Below, piece by piece: positions 1 to 9,166 of a stretch of 64,000 nt of DNA. A program made the position numbers and the translations under genes. The notes beneath the pieces are model-generated. The model was not told the origin of the DNA and did not search any database. It saw only the letters and a list, made by a program, of their open reading frames with translations. Location: contig NZ_FOYZ01000005.1 of NCBI RefSeq assembly GCF_900112775.1, positions 62,001-126,000 of the forward strand, given 5' to 3'. Within the stretch, counting starts at the first letter, position 1. Each line of letters begins with the position of its first letter. The DNA is from Anaeromicropila populeti. GTDB taxonomy: Bacteria > Bacillota > Clostridia > Lachnospirales > Lachnospiraceae.

Positions 1-374
1 GTTTTCTGAAGATCATGAGCAATTTGGGTCACACTTTCAAACAATTCATCCTCATCTACTGGTTTGGTTAAATAAAAATTTACACCATACCGGATGGCAT
101 CCTGTGCATACTTGAAATCAGAATAGCCACTTAAAATAATAATTCTGCCAGTAAAACCTTGTTCACGAGCAGCTTTTATCACCTCTATCCCTTGCAGTTT
201 AGGCATGCGGATATCAAGGAGAGCTAAATCAGGCTGAAGATTCAAAAGGCCATCTAATGCCGCCAAACCATTAGAAGCTTCTCCACAAATAGTAAATCCG
301 GCAGCATCCCAGTTAATAATGGATTTTAATCCGTCTCGAACAATTTTTTCGTCATCTGCTATAAATACTTTCAT
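1..374 (-). CDS. YesN-type response regulator, N-terminal receiver domain (runs off the left edge)
   Basis: The minus-strand frame starts at ATG 374 and is open to base 1, giving about 124 residues beginning MKVFIADDEKIVRDGLKSI. It is a CheY-like receiver: the acidic pair DD at residues 7-8, the phosphoacceptor Asp in LALLDIRMP, and the switch Lys in YLTKPVDEDE. In this family, and with a YesM-type kinase immediately upstream, the missing C-terminus is expected to be an AraC-type helix-turn-helix; that is inference because it lies outside the window. Its ribosome-binding site (GGAGG) sits in the last codons of the kinase gene, whose stop is 4 bases upstream, so the two are co-translated. Such pairs usually sense extracellular sugars or peptides and control nearby carbohydrate genes, here possibly the divergent glycosidases. 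Confidence 0.9.
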   Translation of the reverse strand, partial: MKVFIADDEKIVRDGLKSIINWDAAGFTICGEASNGLAALDGLLNLQPDLALLDIRMPKLQGIEVIKAAREQGFTGRIIILSGYSDFKYAQDAIRYGVNFYLTKPVDEDELFESVTQIAHDLQK

Positions 375-378
375 TTTG

Positions 379-2163
379 TTACCTCCATGTGTAGTGTAAG
401 GGTAGTCTAATTGTAACAGTAGTGCCTACAGCTTCTGTACTTTCTATGTCCAAGCCATACTTTTCGCCATAAAATAGCTGGATACGATGATGAATATTAT
501 AAAGGCCGTAACTGGACTTCTCCTGCTTGTCCTTTTGCTGCATGGAAAAAATTAACTCCTTTAAAATATCTTCAGACATTCCATCACCGTTATCTTTCAT
601 TTCAATAATAAGAAAAGAATTTTGCGGATAAATATTAATTTCTATTAGTCCATTCTCTTCTGTATTTTCTAGTCCATGAATAATTGAATTCTCAATGATT
701 GGCTGTAAAAGCAACGAAAGTATTTGGTAGGAATCAATAGCAACCTCTGGAGAAAAGTGAAACTGATAGTTAACCCGATCACCAAATCTTAGCTGCTGAA
801 TCTGTAAATAGATTTCAATGTACTCTAATTCTCGTTTCAGTGTGGTCACAGTTCCGCTTGTTTCAAGATTGTGCCGCAAGTATTGCCCCAGCTGTTTAAT
901 TGCTGTAGCAACCTCTTTATTATTCTGTGCCAGCGACTTCATACGGATGGTTTCTAATGTATTGTACAGAAAGTGTGGATTAATCTGACTTGCCAAAATG
1001 TCAAATTCCATCTTCTGCTGATGATTAATTAAATGCTGCTGTGTAATTTTATCTTGATAAAGCTCCATATCTTTTTGCATAATACTTTCAATCATAGTTT
1101 TCAAATCTGTAAACAACTCACTTAACTCATCATTACCCGTAAAATCAGTAATAATGTTATAGTCACCATTACTTACCCGGTGCATTTCTCTTCTTAAAAT
1201 ATATAACCTGTTCGTAAATTTTTTAGTATATAATATAATTAGGACGATCGGAAAAATCATACTAAAAACGATAATGACAAGGCAGGTAAGGGTAATATCT
1301 TCAATTTCTTCAGAAGCATTTATATTATTTGTAATAATAATTAGCCGGTCATTTGTAGATACAGGCACAAAGGTGGTAATGGAAACAATACTTTCTCTGC
1401 CATGATAGGTGCTGATTCCTTGATAATTATAATTTCGCTGGTCAATTTGATCTGCATAAATGGAATTCTGCCAGTCTGAATGGTCACTATTATAAAAATT
1501 CCCCATAGTATTCACTGAAATACTAGTGAGCAGGTCACTTTGTTCAATAATAGACTTTAAATAGTTATTGCTTACTGAAATAACAAGAATGGCGTATTCC
1601 TGTGTTTTTAATATAGGGATACGATAATACAAAGTAAGCTCCTGCTTTTTTGTACCATGAGAGTCAGCTTTCGTTGCAGAGGACCAAATAATATTTGGTT
1701 GTGAAAGTGCTTCCTTATACCAGTTCTGCTGTGCAATTTCCTCTGTTATTTGTAAAAAGTTATGTTGTTCAGGTATGGAAGCGTTAGTTGTATAAACATT
1801 AATAGAAGACAGTTGAGTGTAGTCTGATAAATAATCTGATAATTTCTTGTATTTTGACAATTCTTTTTGTGCGTCACTGGTTGACGTATAATTTGACGAA
1901 AGAAGCTTCTGAAGCTGCTCATCAGTAAATATATCGTCAGCAATAATAGAAAGAGTGGTAGTTACCTCCAGCATAATATTTTTTACTCTTAATGAATCGG
2001 CAGCAGTCTGGTCGTAATAGTGAGATAGCAGCAGGTGTCGGGTATTCATAATTAAGTAACAGCCAACTACTAATGTAGGTATAAATAAGGCAATAGATAA
2101 AATAAGATAAAGCTGCTTTTTTATTGTAATATTAATGTTTTTTTTCAATTTAACTTTATTCAT
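379..2163 (-). CDS. YesM-type sensor histidine kinase
   Basis: This is a 594-residue membrane kinase. A first transmembrane helix lies near residues 17-40, followed by a roughly 250-residue extracellular sensor region, a second helix near 293-313, a HAMP linker, and the His_kinase (PF06580) motif NPHFLYNTLETI with the phosphorylatable His near residue 395. The ATPase domain shows the N box (LLQPIIENSIIHGL) and the GDGMS and SYGLYNIHHRI glycine boxes. Length and layout are typical of the YesM/LytS class. It forms an operon with the downstream response regulator (4-base gap) and is read divergently from the alpha-xylosidase gene. The ligand cannot be read from sequence; by analogy it may detect plant oligosaccharides that the adjacent glycosidases act on. 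Confidence 0.92.
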   Translation of the reverse strand: MNKVKLKKNINITIKKQLYLILSIALFIPTLVVGCYLIMNTRHLLLSHYYDQTAADSLRVKNIMLEVTTTLSIIADDIFTDEQLQKLLSSNYTSTSDAQKELSKYKKLSDYLSDYTQLSSINVYTTNASIPEQHNFLQITEEIAQQNWYKEALSQPNIIWSSATKADSHGTKKQELTLYYRIPILKTQEYAILVISVSNNYLKSIIEQSDLLTSISVNTMGNFYNSDHSDWQNSIYADQIDQRNYNYQGISTYHGRESIVSITTFVPVSTNDRLIIITNNINASEEIEDITLTCLVIIVFSMIFPIVLIILYTKKFTNRLYILRREMHRVSNGDYNIITDFTGNDELSELFTDLKTMIESIMQKDMELYQDKITQQHLINHQQKMEFDILASQINPHFLYNTLETIRMKSLAQNNKEVATAIKQLGQYLRHNLETSGTVTTLKRELEYIEIYLQIQQLRFGDRVNYQFHFSPEVAIDSYQILSLLLQPIIENSIIHGLENTEENGLIEINIYPQNSFLIIEMKDNGDGMSEDILKELIFSMQQKDKQEKSSYGLYNIHHRIQLFYGEKYGLDIESTEAVGTTVTIRLPLHYTWR

Positions 2164-2206
2164 AAAAGGTTCCTTCTTTTATTTTGCATAATTGCGATAT
2201 AAAGTA

Positions 2207-2235
2207 ATTATATATAATGAATAAGAACGTGTCAA
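2207..2235 (-). promoter_or_regulatory. sigma-A promoter for the YesM/YesN pair
   Basis: On the minus strand a perfect -35 TTGACA (2235-2230) is separated by exactly 17 bases from a perfect -10 TATAAT (2212-2207). It lies about 45 bases upstream of the kinase start. A match this close to consensus suggests substantial basal expression of the two-component system. Confidence 0.8.
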
Positions 2236-2389
2236 TTCATAAAAGGAATTCTGTTAAACCTGACTAGTTTTACTCTGGAAAGTCTAATTAGTGCGGTGCA
2301 TATAGCCAATTATTTCGGTATGAAATCAATAAGTTTTGTTATATAATTTAATCAAGTATAGAATGTTGCTGAAAGGAGACAGAAATTAT

Positions 2390-4741
2390 ATGAAATTTAG
2401 TAATGGTTGTTGGTTGAACAAGGAGAAAATGGAAACGTTTGGACCAAGTGAAATTTATTATTGCAAGCAAGAGGATCAGATGGTACAGATATGTGCCCCA
2501 ACGTATCCTGTAAGACATAGAGGAGATACATTAGGGGGAGTAAATCTGACGATTCAGATCACATCTCCTATGCCAGAAGTAATTGGAGTAAAAACATTTC
2601 ATTATGCTGGAGTTCAATGCAAAAAACCAGAATTTCAGCTGAATATTGAGAAAAGTGAAGCATTAAAAGTAAGAGAAACAGAAGATTCCTTTGAAATAAC
2701 AAGCGGAACACTCCGTTTAGTGATTACAAAAAAGGATTTCAGTATGACTTATTATAGAAATGATGAACTGCTGACAAAAAGTACGGGAAAAGATTTAGCT
2801 TATGTAAAGACTGACTGGAGGGGACTGGCTTATGATGATGGCTTAGAACATGATACTTATATGAGACAACGTTTATGCCTATCTGTAGGAGAATTGGTTT
2901 ACGGCTTTGGTGAGCGTTTTACATCATTTACGAAGAATGGACAAACTGTAGATATTTGGAATGATGATGGTGGTACTTCTACAGAACAGTCTTATAAAAA
3001 CATACCATTCTATTTATCTAATAGAGGATATGGAGTGTTTGTAAATCATCCAGAAAAGGTTTCATTTGAAGTAGCATCTGAAACAGTTAATAAAGTGCAG
3101 TTTTCGGTAGAGGGAGAGAGTCTGGAGTATTTCTTGTTTAACGGTCCTACTATGAAGGAAACCATTATGAGATACACGGATTTAACTGGAAAACCAGCAT
3201 TAGTAGCGCCTTGGACATTTGGACTTTGGTTATCTACATCTTTTACAACTCAATATGATGAAGTAACGGTAAATTCTTTTGTAGATGGTATGTTTGAACG
3301 TGATATTCCATTAAGAGTCTTTCATTTTGACTGTTTTTGGATGAAGGAATTTTGCTGGTCTAATTTTGTATGGGATCAAAGGGTATTTCCAGATCCAGAA
3401 GGAATGTTAAAGAGATTAAAGGAAAAAGGGCTTAAAATCTGTGTATGGATTAATCCGTATATTGCACAGGAATCCTGCCTGTTTGAAGAAGGCGCTTCAA
3501 AAGGATATTTTATTAAAAGAAAGAATGGAGATGTATGGCAGTGGGATATGTGGCAGCCTGGAATGGCAATCGTAGATTTTACCAATCCAGATGCTTGCAG
3601 CTGGTTTAAAGAAAAATTAGGTGTATTAATGGATATGGGAGTAGATTGCTTTAAGACAGATTTTGGTGAAAGAATTCCTACAGATGTTATGTACTATGAC
3701 GGATCTGATCCAAAGAAAATGCATAACTACTATACATTCTTATATAATAAAACGGTATATGATTTAATTATTGAAAAGAGAGGCAAAAAGGAAGCTGTAT
3801 TATTTGCCAGAAGTGCAACGGTAGGTGGTCAGCAGTTCCCTGTTCACTGGGGTGGAGACTGTTGGTCAGATTATGAATCTATGGAAGAAAGTTTACGTGG
3901 CGGTTTATCCCTTACCATGTCTGGTTTTGGATACTGGAGCCATGATATAGGTGGTTTTGAGCATACTTCTACACCAGATGTATATAAAAGATGGGCAGCA
4001 TTTGGACTGTTATCCTCTCACAGCAGATTACATGGAAGTACCTCTTATCGGGTGCCTTGGGTTTATGATGAGGAAGCCGTAGCAGTTGTAAGCTTTTTTA
4101 CAAAACTAAAGATGAGTTTGATGCCTTACCTGTATCGTTATGCAGTAATGGCAGCTCAGACAGGTATTCCAATGATGAGAAGTATGGTGTTGGAATTTAC
4201 AGATGATTTGAACTGTAACTTTTTAGATAAACAATATATGCTAGGTGACTCTATTTTAGTAGCACCAATATTTAATGATCAAAGTATGGGAATTTACTAT
4301 TTGCCAGAAGGAACCTGGACAAATTATTTTACTGGTGAAGAGAAAACTGGTGGTAAATGGGTAAAAGAGCACCATGACTATTTAAGTATACCAATGATGG
4401 TAAAAGAGAATTCTATTATTGCAATAGGAAGCAGACAAGATATTCCGGATTATGACTATGAAAAAGAGGTTACATTTAAAGCTTATTGCTTGACAGAAGG
4501 TAAAACTTCCACAGCTGTAGTATATAGTCAGGATACAGAGAAAAAAATTACAATTGAGATTTGCAAGAAAGCAGAACAAATTTTGATTCAGGCAGAGAGC
4601 CAGGAAGATTTTACGGTTGTATTTGTTAATGTTACAAATATTTCAGAAGTTGAGAATGGTGAGCTAGTGAAAGAAGGTTCCAATTCAATAGTTAAGATTA
4701 CGAAAAATACGAAGCAAGTAGTTTGTCAGCTACAGAATTAA
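2390..4741 (+). CDS. yicI: alpha-xylosidase, glycoside hydrolase family 31
   Basis: About 783 residues, close to E. coli YicI (772). It releases alpha-linked xylose from the non-reducing end of isoprimeverose and xyloglucan oligosaccharides; no signal peptide, so cytoplasmic. The catalytic nucleophile is the Asp near residue 424 in CFKTDFGERIPTDV, the acid/base is the Asp near residue 490 in HWGGDCWSDYESMEESLRG, and SGFGYWSHDIGGFE and LLSSHSRLHGSTSYRVPW are diagnostic of the YicI subgroup rather than generic alpha-glucosidases. The start was placed at ATG 2390 because AAAGGAG lies 9-10 bases upstream; an in-frame extension to 2336 lacks a ribosome-binding site. The GH3 gene follows with no gap, so the two form an operon. 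No sugar transporter lies next to them in this window. Confidence 0.93.
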   Translation: MKFSNGCWLNKEKMETFGPSEIYYCKQEDQMVQICAPTYPVRHRGDTLGGVNLTIQITSPMPEVIGVKTFHYAGVQCKKPEFQLNIEKSEALKVRETEDSFEITSGTLRLVITKKDFSMTYYRNDELLTKSTGKDLAYVKTDWRGLAYDDGLEHDTYMRQRLCLSVGELVYGFGERFTSFTKNGQTVDIWNDDGGTSTEQSYKNIPFYLSNRGYGVFVNHPEKVSFEVASETVNKVQFSVEGESLEYFLFNGPTMKETIMRYTDLTGKPALVAPWTFGLWLSTSFTTQYDEVTVNSFVDGMFERDIPLRVFHFDCFWMKEFCWSNFVWDQRVFPDPEGMLKRLKEKGLKICVWINPYIAQESCLFEEGASKGYFIKRKNGDVWQWDMWQPGMAIVDFTNPDACSWFKEKLGVLMDMGVDCFKTDFGERIPTDVMYYDGSDPKKMHNYYTFLYNKTVYDLIIEKRGKKEAVLFARSATVGGQQFPVHWGGDCWSDYESMEESLRGGLSLTMSGFGYWSHDIGGFEHTSTPDVYKRWAAFGLLSSHSRLHGSTSYRVPWVYDEEAVAVVSFFTKLKMSLMPYLYRYAVMAAQTGIPMMRSMVLEFTDDLNCNFLDKQYMLGDSILVAPIFNDQSMGIYYLPEGTWTNYFTGEEKTGGKWVKEHHDYLSIPMMVKENSIIAIGSRQDIPDYDYEKEVTFKAYCLTEGKTSTAVVYSQDTEKKITIEICKKAEQILIQAESQEDFTVVFVNVTNISEVENGELVKEGSNSIVKITKNTKQVVCQLQN

Positions 4742-4753
4742 ATGAGGAATATG

Positions 4754-6901
4754 ATGAATCGAACAATTGAAGAATTAATAACTGAAATGACAATAGAAGA
4801 AAAGGTTTCCTTAATCCATGGAAATGGTTTGTTTCGAAATGGAATGGTAAAAAGGCTGGGAATTCCATCGCTGAAAATGTCTGATGGCCCTATGGGTGTG
4901 CGCAATGAATTTGCAGACAATGCATGGATTTTAGTCGGTACAACGGAGGATGCGGCATCTTATCTGCCATGCGAGTCAGCAGTTGCTGCAACATGGAATA
5001 CAGATATGGCATATCAGATTGGTAAAGTACTGGGAAATGAAGCAAGAGGAAGGGGCAAGGATGTTATTCTTGCTCCAGGTGTAAATATTATCCGAAGTCC
5101 TCTTGGTGGAAGAAATTTTGAATATTTAAGCGAAGATCCTTTTCTAGTAGAAAAAATGGCAATTCCTTATATAAACGGAATTCAAGAAAATGATGTGGCT
5201 GCTTGCGTAAAACATTTTGCAGTAAATAATCAGGAAACCAATCGGATGCATGTTGAAGTTCTGGTAGATGAAAGAACATTAAATGAAATATATTTCCCTG
5301 CTTTTAAGGCAGCAGTTCAGAAGGCAAATGTGCATACTTTAATGGGTGCGTATAATAAATTTAGAGGGAACTTTTGCTGTGAAAGCAAAGAACTATTAGA
5401 TGTAATTCTGCGTCAGGAATGGGGATTTGATGGTGTTGTTATTTCTGACTGGGGGGCTGTTCATAATACAAAGGAAGCAACGGAATGCAGCTTGGATTTA
5501 GAAATGTCAGTAACAAATGAATTTGATGAGTACTGTCTGGCAAATCCATTACTGGAAATGGTTAAAAAGGGCGAAGTTTCTGAAGATTTTATTGACGAAA
5601 AGGTCAGAAGAATTTTAAAGTTGATTGAGAAATTAAAAATTGGCTGTGAAGACAGAAAAGCAGGTACGTATAACACACCACAACATCGGGAAGTGATTTA
5701 TCAGGCAGCGGCCGAGTCAGTTGTTTTATTGAAGAATGCAGACAACAAGCTGCCAATTCACATAAATAAGATAAAATCTATTGGTATTATTGGTCAGAAT
5801 GCTGAGAAAATCCATTCTAATGGAGGAGGAAGCTCCGAAATTAAGGCGTTATATGAGATTTCTCCACTTATGGGGATGAAAACAAAAATTGGCGGAAATA
5901 TTGAAGTTCGGTATGCGAAAGGATATTTTTATGAAGAGCCAAAGAAAGAAGAGCATAACTGGCAGGAAACTAGTTTGGAGGATGTAATAAATAAAGCGAG
6001 AGTCTTTACTAAGGAAGATGAGGAAGCTAAAAAAATGCGGAAAAAATATCTGGATGAAGCGGTGCAGCTTGCTTCAGAAGTAGACGAAGTCGTTATTTTT
6101 GGCGGATACAATCATGACTATGATTCAGAGGGACTAGATCGTGAGAATATGACACTTCCATATCAGCAGGACGAATTAATAAAAGAAGTGCTGAAGGTAA
6201 AGCCAGATGCAGTTGTTGTAATGATTGGGGGGTCTCCAATTGATATGTCAGCATGGGTAGAGGATGCAAAGTCAATTGTATGGGGCTGGTATGGCGGAAT
6301 GGAAACTGGGAACGCATTGGCAGATGTTATATTAGGTAATGTGAATCCATCTGGTAAGCTGCCTGTCACATTCCCAAAAGTTGCATCGGATGCACCAACA
6401 CATTATTTTGATTGTTTCCCAGGTGGTGAGACAGTAGAGTATAAAGAAGGTATTTTTGTTGGCTATCGATACTATGATACCTATCAGGTTGAACCACAAT
6501 TTTGTTTTGGACATGGATTATCCTACACTACATTTGTATGTTCTATGGAAGAAGTAACAGTAAAAGAAGAAGACGAATTAAAAATTCTGGTATCTGTTAA
6601 GGTGAAAAACACAGGAAACATTGCAGGGGCTGAGACGATACAGCTTTATGTTTCTAGTAAGGATAGTAAAGTACAACGAGCTTCCAGAGAACTGAAAGGG
6701 TTTAAGAAGGTTTTTCTCCATCCAGGGGAAGAAAAAACAATTACCATAATGTTGGGAAAAGAAGCAGTTTCTTATTTTTCTGTGGAGAAAAAACAGTTTT
6801 GCGTGGAAAAAGGAAGCTATGAAATTCAAGTAGGAACATCTTCCAGAAATATTGTGAAGACTAATCAGATTTTAATTGAAAAAAGTTATATGTATAAGTA
6901 A
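4754..6901 (+). CDS. glycoside hydrolase family 3 beta-glucosidase/beta-xylosidase
   Basis: About 715 residues without a signal peptide. The N-terminal GH3 barrel shows LKMSDGPMGVR, the substrate-binding stretch PGVNIIRSPLGGRNFEYLSEDP, the KHFAVNNQE motif and the nucleophile Asp near residue 232 in VVISDWGAVH. The alpha/beta domain and a C-terminal fibronectin-type-III-like domain (KVKNTGNIAGAETIQLYV) follow, so this is the full BglX-like layout. The reaction is release of a beta-linked glucose or xylose from oligosaccharides. Three in-frame ATGs exist (4742, 4751, 4754); 4754 was chosen because GAGG at 4744-4747 is 6 bases upstream, whereas 4742 directly abuts the yicI stop with no ribosome-binding site. 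Pairing with an alpha-xylosidase suggests stepwise xyloglucan-oligosaccharide breakdown, but the exact substrate is not shown. Confidence 0.9.
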   Translation: MNRTIEELITEMTIEEKVSLIHGNGLFRNGMVKRLGIPSLKMSDGPMGVRNEFADNAWILVGTTEDAASYLPCESAVAATWNTDMAYQIGKVLGNEARGRGKDVILAPGVNIIRSPLGGRNFEYLSEDPFLVEKMAIPYINGIQENDVAACVKHFAVNNQETNRMHVEVLVDERTLNEIYFPAFKAAVQKANVHTLMGAYNKFRGNFCCESKELLDVILRQEWGFDGVVISDWGAVHNTKEATECSLDLEMSVTNEFDEYCLANPLLEMVKKGEVSEDFIDEKVRRILKLIEKLKIGCEDRKAGTYNTPQHREVIYQAAAESVVLLKNADNKLPIHINKIKSIGIIGQNAEKIHSNGGGSSEIKALYEISPLMGMKTKIGGNIEVRYAKGYFYEEPKKEEHNWQETSLEDVINKARVFTKEDEEAKKMRKKYLDEAVQLASEVDEVVIFGGYNHDYDSEGLDRENMTLPYQQDELIKEVLKVKPDAVVVMIGGSPIDMSAWVEDAKSIVWGWYGGMETGNALADVILGNVNPSGKLPVTFPKVASDAPTHYFDCFPGGETVEYKEGIFVGYRYYDTYQVEPQFCFGHGLSYTTFVCSMEEVTVKEEDELKILVSVKVKNTGNIAGAETIQLYVSSKDSKVQRASRELKGFKKVFLHPGEEKTITIMLGKEAVSYFSVEKKQFCVEKGSYEIQVGTSSRNIVKTNQILIEKSYMYK

Positions 6902-6966
6902 GGTTAGTCGTCGCATGAAACCAATTATTTGTTACTGCATATAATAAGTATGAGGTGGTGGCATTT

Positions 6967-7242
6967 ATGATTTCATGCGACGTGACTGCTAAGATTTCTG
7001 CACTATCGGTAGCATTGGCTGAGGGTAGAAGTGTTACAGAAATTAGACTGATGGCATCTTACTGTACTGCTATTTCTAGCAATTTAACAGCCATATGTAA
7101 CCAAATACTGTTGTGTGAGGAATTGAAAAAGAATCAAACAGTAAGTGAAGAAGAGGAAGAAACAGAGGATGTGGAAGAGGAGGATTTACAAGAAGTAGAG
7201 GATGAAATCGATGAACTGGATGTGGAGCCAAGAATAAAATAA
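6967..7242 (+). CDS. small protein with strongly acidic C-terminal tail, unknown function
   Basis: About 91 residues. The first half is a compact helical segment (ISALSVALAEGRSVTEIRLM, then SYCTAISSNLTAI) that resembles the small DUF6774-type proteins common in Clostridia, an assignment I make only tentatively. The second half is almost all Glu/Asp (from about residue 40), ending DVEPRIK. The start was set at ATG 6967 because GAGGTGG at 6952-6958 is correctly spaced for it; two GTG codons at 6955 and 6958 lie inside that ribosome-binding site. A rho-independent terminator follows directly, so the gene closes the glycosidase operon or has its own short transcript. No function is claimed. Confidence 0.65.
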   Translation: MISCDVTAKISALSVALAEGRSVTEIRLMASYCTAISSNLTAICNQILLCEELKKNQTVSEEEEETEDVEEEDLQEVEDEIDELDVEPRIK

Positions 7243-7255
7243 TCAGGAGTATGAT

Positions 7256-7297
7256 AAAAAGGGTGGTGTAGGACTATAACAAGTTCTGCCCTTTTTT
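7256..7297 (+). terminator. rho-independent terminator
   Basis: AAAAAGGG (7256-7263) pairs with CCCTTTTTT (7289-7297) around a 25-base loop that can pair further internally; the T-run ends the stem. It lies just after the small acidic protein gene. Confidence 0.7.
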
Positions 7298-7470
7298 ATG
7301 TGAAATAATAGAAGTCTAATTTTACATGTATAAAATATGCAATTTTTATAGTATTAAAATGTAAAAGAATACTTTAATATATTAAGCATGGAATTCAAAT
7401 ATCGTTGATTCCTAAGTGAATAAGCTAATTACAAATATTTTGATAAATCCCTTTTACAATCTTTATAACT

Positions 7471-7498
7471 CCATTAGCGCAATTGTTTGCGCTAATGG
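7471..7498. repeat. perfect 12-bp inverted repeat
   Basis: CCATTAGCGCAA (7471-7482) and TTGCGCTAATGG (7487-7498) are exact reverse complements around a 4-base loop (TTGT). No T-run follows on either strand, so it is not a standard terminator; it could be a transcript-stabilising hairpin for the minus-strand dCMP deaminase gene or a repeat element. The rest of the roughly 300-base gap 7243-7547 is AT-rich and shows no gene. Confidence 0.6.
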
Positions 7499-7547
7499 GA
7501 CATCCACCTTATAATTCTATAATATTTCAATTACTAATCCAGAATTT

Positions 7548-8027
7548 TTATAAATGTAATACAATATCTTGTCCAATTGGTTCATATTGCCGGTATAATA
7601 TGCCTACTGTATCCATCATCTTTTTTGCTGCAAGGACAGAATCAGTATGTGAATACTTATCACACATGTAAATCACTTCTTTTATTCCTACCTGAATTAA
7701 GGCTTTCGTACACTCGTTACATGGAAATAAAGTAGTATAGACCCGTGCTCCCTTCATATCTGTTCCCGTATAATTTAAAATCGCATTTAATTCTGCATGG
7801 CACACAAATAAGTATTTAGTATCTAAAGGATTACCATCTCTGCCCCATGGAAATTCATCATCTGAGCAGCCAAGAGGCATCCCGTTATAGCCGAGAGATA
7901 GTATTTTATTTTCTTCACTTACGATGCATGCGCCTACTCCAGTACTGGGGTCTTTGCTTCTTTGAGCAGACAGCATTGCAATTCCCATAAAATAAGTATC
8001 CCAGTTTATATAATCATCTCTTTTCAA
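7548..8027 (-). CDS. comEB: dCMP deaminase (ComEB family)
   Basis: 159 residues, cytosine/deoxycytidylate deaminase fold. It converts dCMP to dUMP, feeding thymidylate synthesis. The zinc site is visible: HAE in VCHAELNAI plus the PCNEC pair, and N-terminal KRDDYINWDTYFMGIAMLSAQRSKDPSTGVGA is characteristic of ComEB. The start is taken as TTG 8027 because a perfect GGAGG lies 7 bases upstream and the resulting N-terminus matches the family; an ATG at 8072 would add 15 unusual residues encoded partly by that same ribosome-binding site. The gene is transcribed alone, divergently from the pst operon. Confidence 0.9.
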   Translation of the reverse strand: MKRDDYINWDTYFMGIAMLSAQRSKDPSTGVGACIVSEENKILSLGYNGMPLGCSDDEFPWGRDGNPLDTKYLFVCHAELNAILNYTGTDMKGARVYTTLFPCNECTKALIQVGIKEVIYMCDKYSHTDSVLAAKKMMDTVGILYRQYEPIGQDIVLHL

Positions 8028-8111
8028 TTTATTTCCTCCATTCCGCATATTCGTTATATTTATTATAGTCATAAAGCGTTTATTTGGCTAGTTTTAATTT
8101 AGATTTAATAC

Positions 8112-8150
8112 TTAACACAGACTTAACAATTCAACAATATGGCATTTACA
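8112..8150 (+). promoter_or_regulatory. PHO box upstream of pstS (PhoP/PhoB binding repeats)
   Basis: TTAACA occurs at 8112-8117 and again at 8123-8128, exactly 11 bp apart, and TTTACA follows at 8145-8150, two further helical turns on; the 8134 position is degenerate. TT(A/T/C)ACA repeats at 11-bp spacing are the established binding signature of PhoP in Bacillus. The pst genes and a PhoB/PhoR pair directly downstream make phosphate-starvation control likely. Confidence 0.7.
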
Positions 8151-8245
8151 ATATTGATTTATAGTATCAATTGTAAAGTAGAAAAAGAAATGAAAGAATA
8201 GCTTTCGATGACATGATATCGACTGAAATGTGGAGGAAAGAGAAT

Positions 8246-9166
8246 ATGAAGAAGAAAATTTTTAGTATGATGATGGTTTTAATTTTAGCATTTGCCATGA
8301 CGGCATGCGGAAGCAGTAAAGATGAGAATACAAGCAGCCAGACACCTACAGAAGAAAGTACAACAGAAGAGACACCAGCTGCACAGGAAGCAACGGAAGA
8401 AGTACAGGATACAACACAAGATTTGAGCGGTACTATTGTAATTACTGGATCAACTTCAGTAGAAAAAATTATCAATGACATGATTGATGAATTTACAGCA
8501 TTAAACCCAAATGTAAATGTTACGTATACGGGAACAGGTTCTTCAGCAGGTATTGAAGATTCTATCGGTGGAGTGAATACATTAGGAGTTTCTTCAAGAG
8601 ATTTAAAGAATGAAGAATCCGAAGCAGGTGCAGTAAGTGAAGTATTTGCCTATGATGGTATTGCAGTAGCTGTTAATCCAGCAAATGATGTTACAGATAT
8701 TTCTATTGAAGATTTATGTAAAATATACAGCGGAGAAATTACAAACTGGAATCAGGTTGGTGGTAAGGATGCAGAAATTGTTGTAGTTTCAAGAGAAGGT
8801 GCTTCTGGTACCAAGTCAGCATTTGAAGAATTAATTGGCTTAGAAGATGCAGGTGGATTAACTGAGAATGCAATGGTAGTAGAAGGAAATGGAAATGTTC
8901 AGGCAACAGTGGCAGGAGATGAAAATGCAATTGGTTATGTATCTTTCTCTTTTGTAGATGAATCGGTAAAGGCGTTAACAGTGGCTGGTGTGGAAGCAAC
9001 AGCAGAGAATGCAAAAGCAGGATCTTATCCTTTATCAAGACCATTCTTATTTGTATATAACAGCTCAAAAGAATTACCAGTAGAAGCAAAAGCATTTGTT
9101 GAATTTGCCCTTAGTGCAGATGGCCAGGTATTTGTAGAAGAACATGGAGGAATCGTAATAGGATAA
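8246..9166 (+). CDS. pstS: phosphate-binding lipoprotein PstS
   Basis: 306 residues. The N-terminus is a lipoprotein signal with lipobox LAFAMTAC, followed by an acidic/Thr-rich linker (about residues 25-60) and a PBP-like domain. Phosphate-contact segments are recognisable: VITGSTSVEKI, TGTGSSAGI, GVSSRDLK and SREGASGTKSAF. It captures inorganic phosphate outside the membrane and hands it to PstCA. The start at ATG 8246 has GGAGG 8 bases upstream; an upstream in-frame ATG at 8213 has none. The stop overlaps the pstC start by one base (TAATG), so the two are translationally coupled. Transcription is probably induced by phosphate limitation through the PHO box at 8112-8150. Confidence 0.96.
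   Translation: MKKKIFSMMMVLILAFAMTACGSSKDENTSSQTPTEESTTEETPAAQEATEEVQDTTQDLSGTIVITGSTSVEKIINDMIDEFTALNPNVNVTYTGTGSSAGIEDSIGGVNTLGVSSRDLKNEESEAGAVSEVFAYDGIAVAVNPANDVTDISIEDLCKIYSGEITNWNQVGGKDAEIVVVSREGASGTKSAFEELIGLEDAGGLTENAMVVEGNGNVQATVAGDENAIGYVSFSFVDESVKALTVAGVEATAENAKAGSYPLSRPFLFVYNSSKELPVEAKAFVEFALSADGQVFVEEHGGIVIG

Noticed and set aside
8739-9095. A 118-codon antisense frame within pstS
   Set aside because: Leucine/histidine-rich shadow of the pstS coding frame without a ribosome-binding site.
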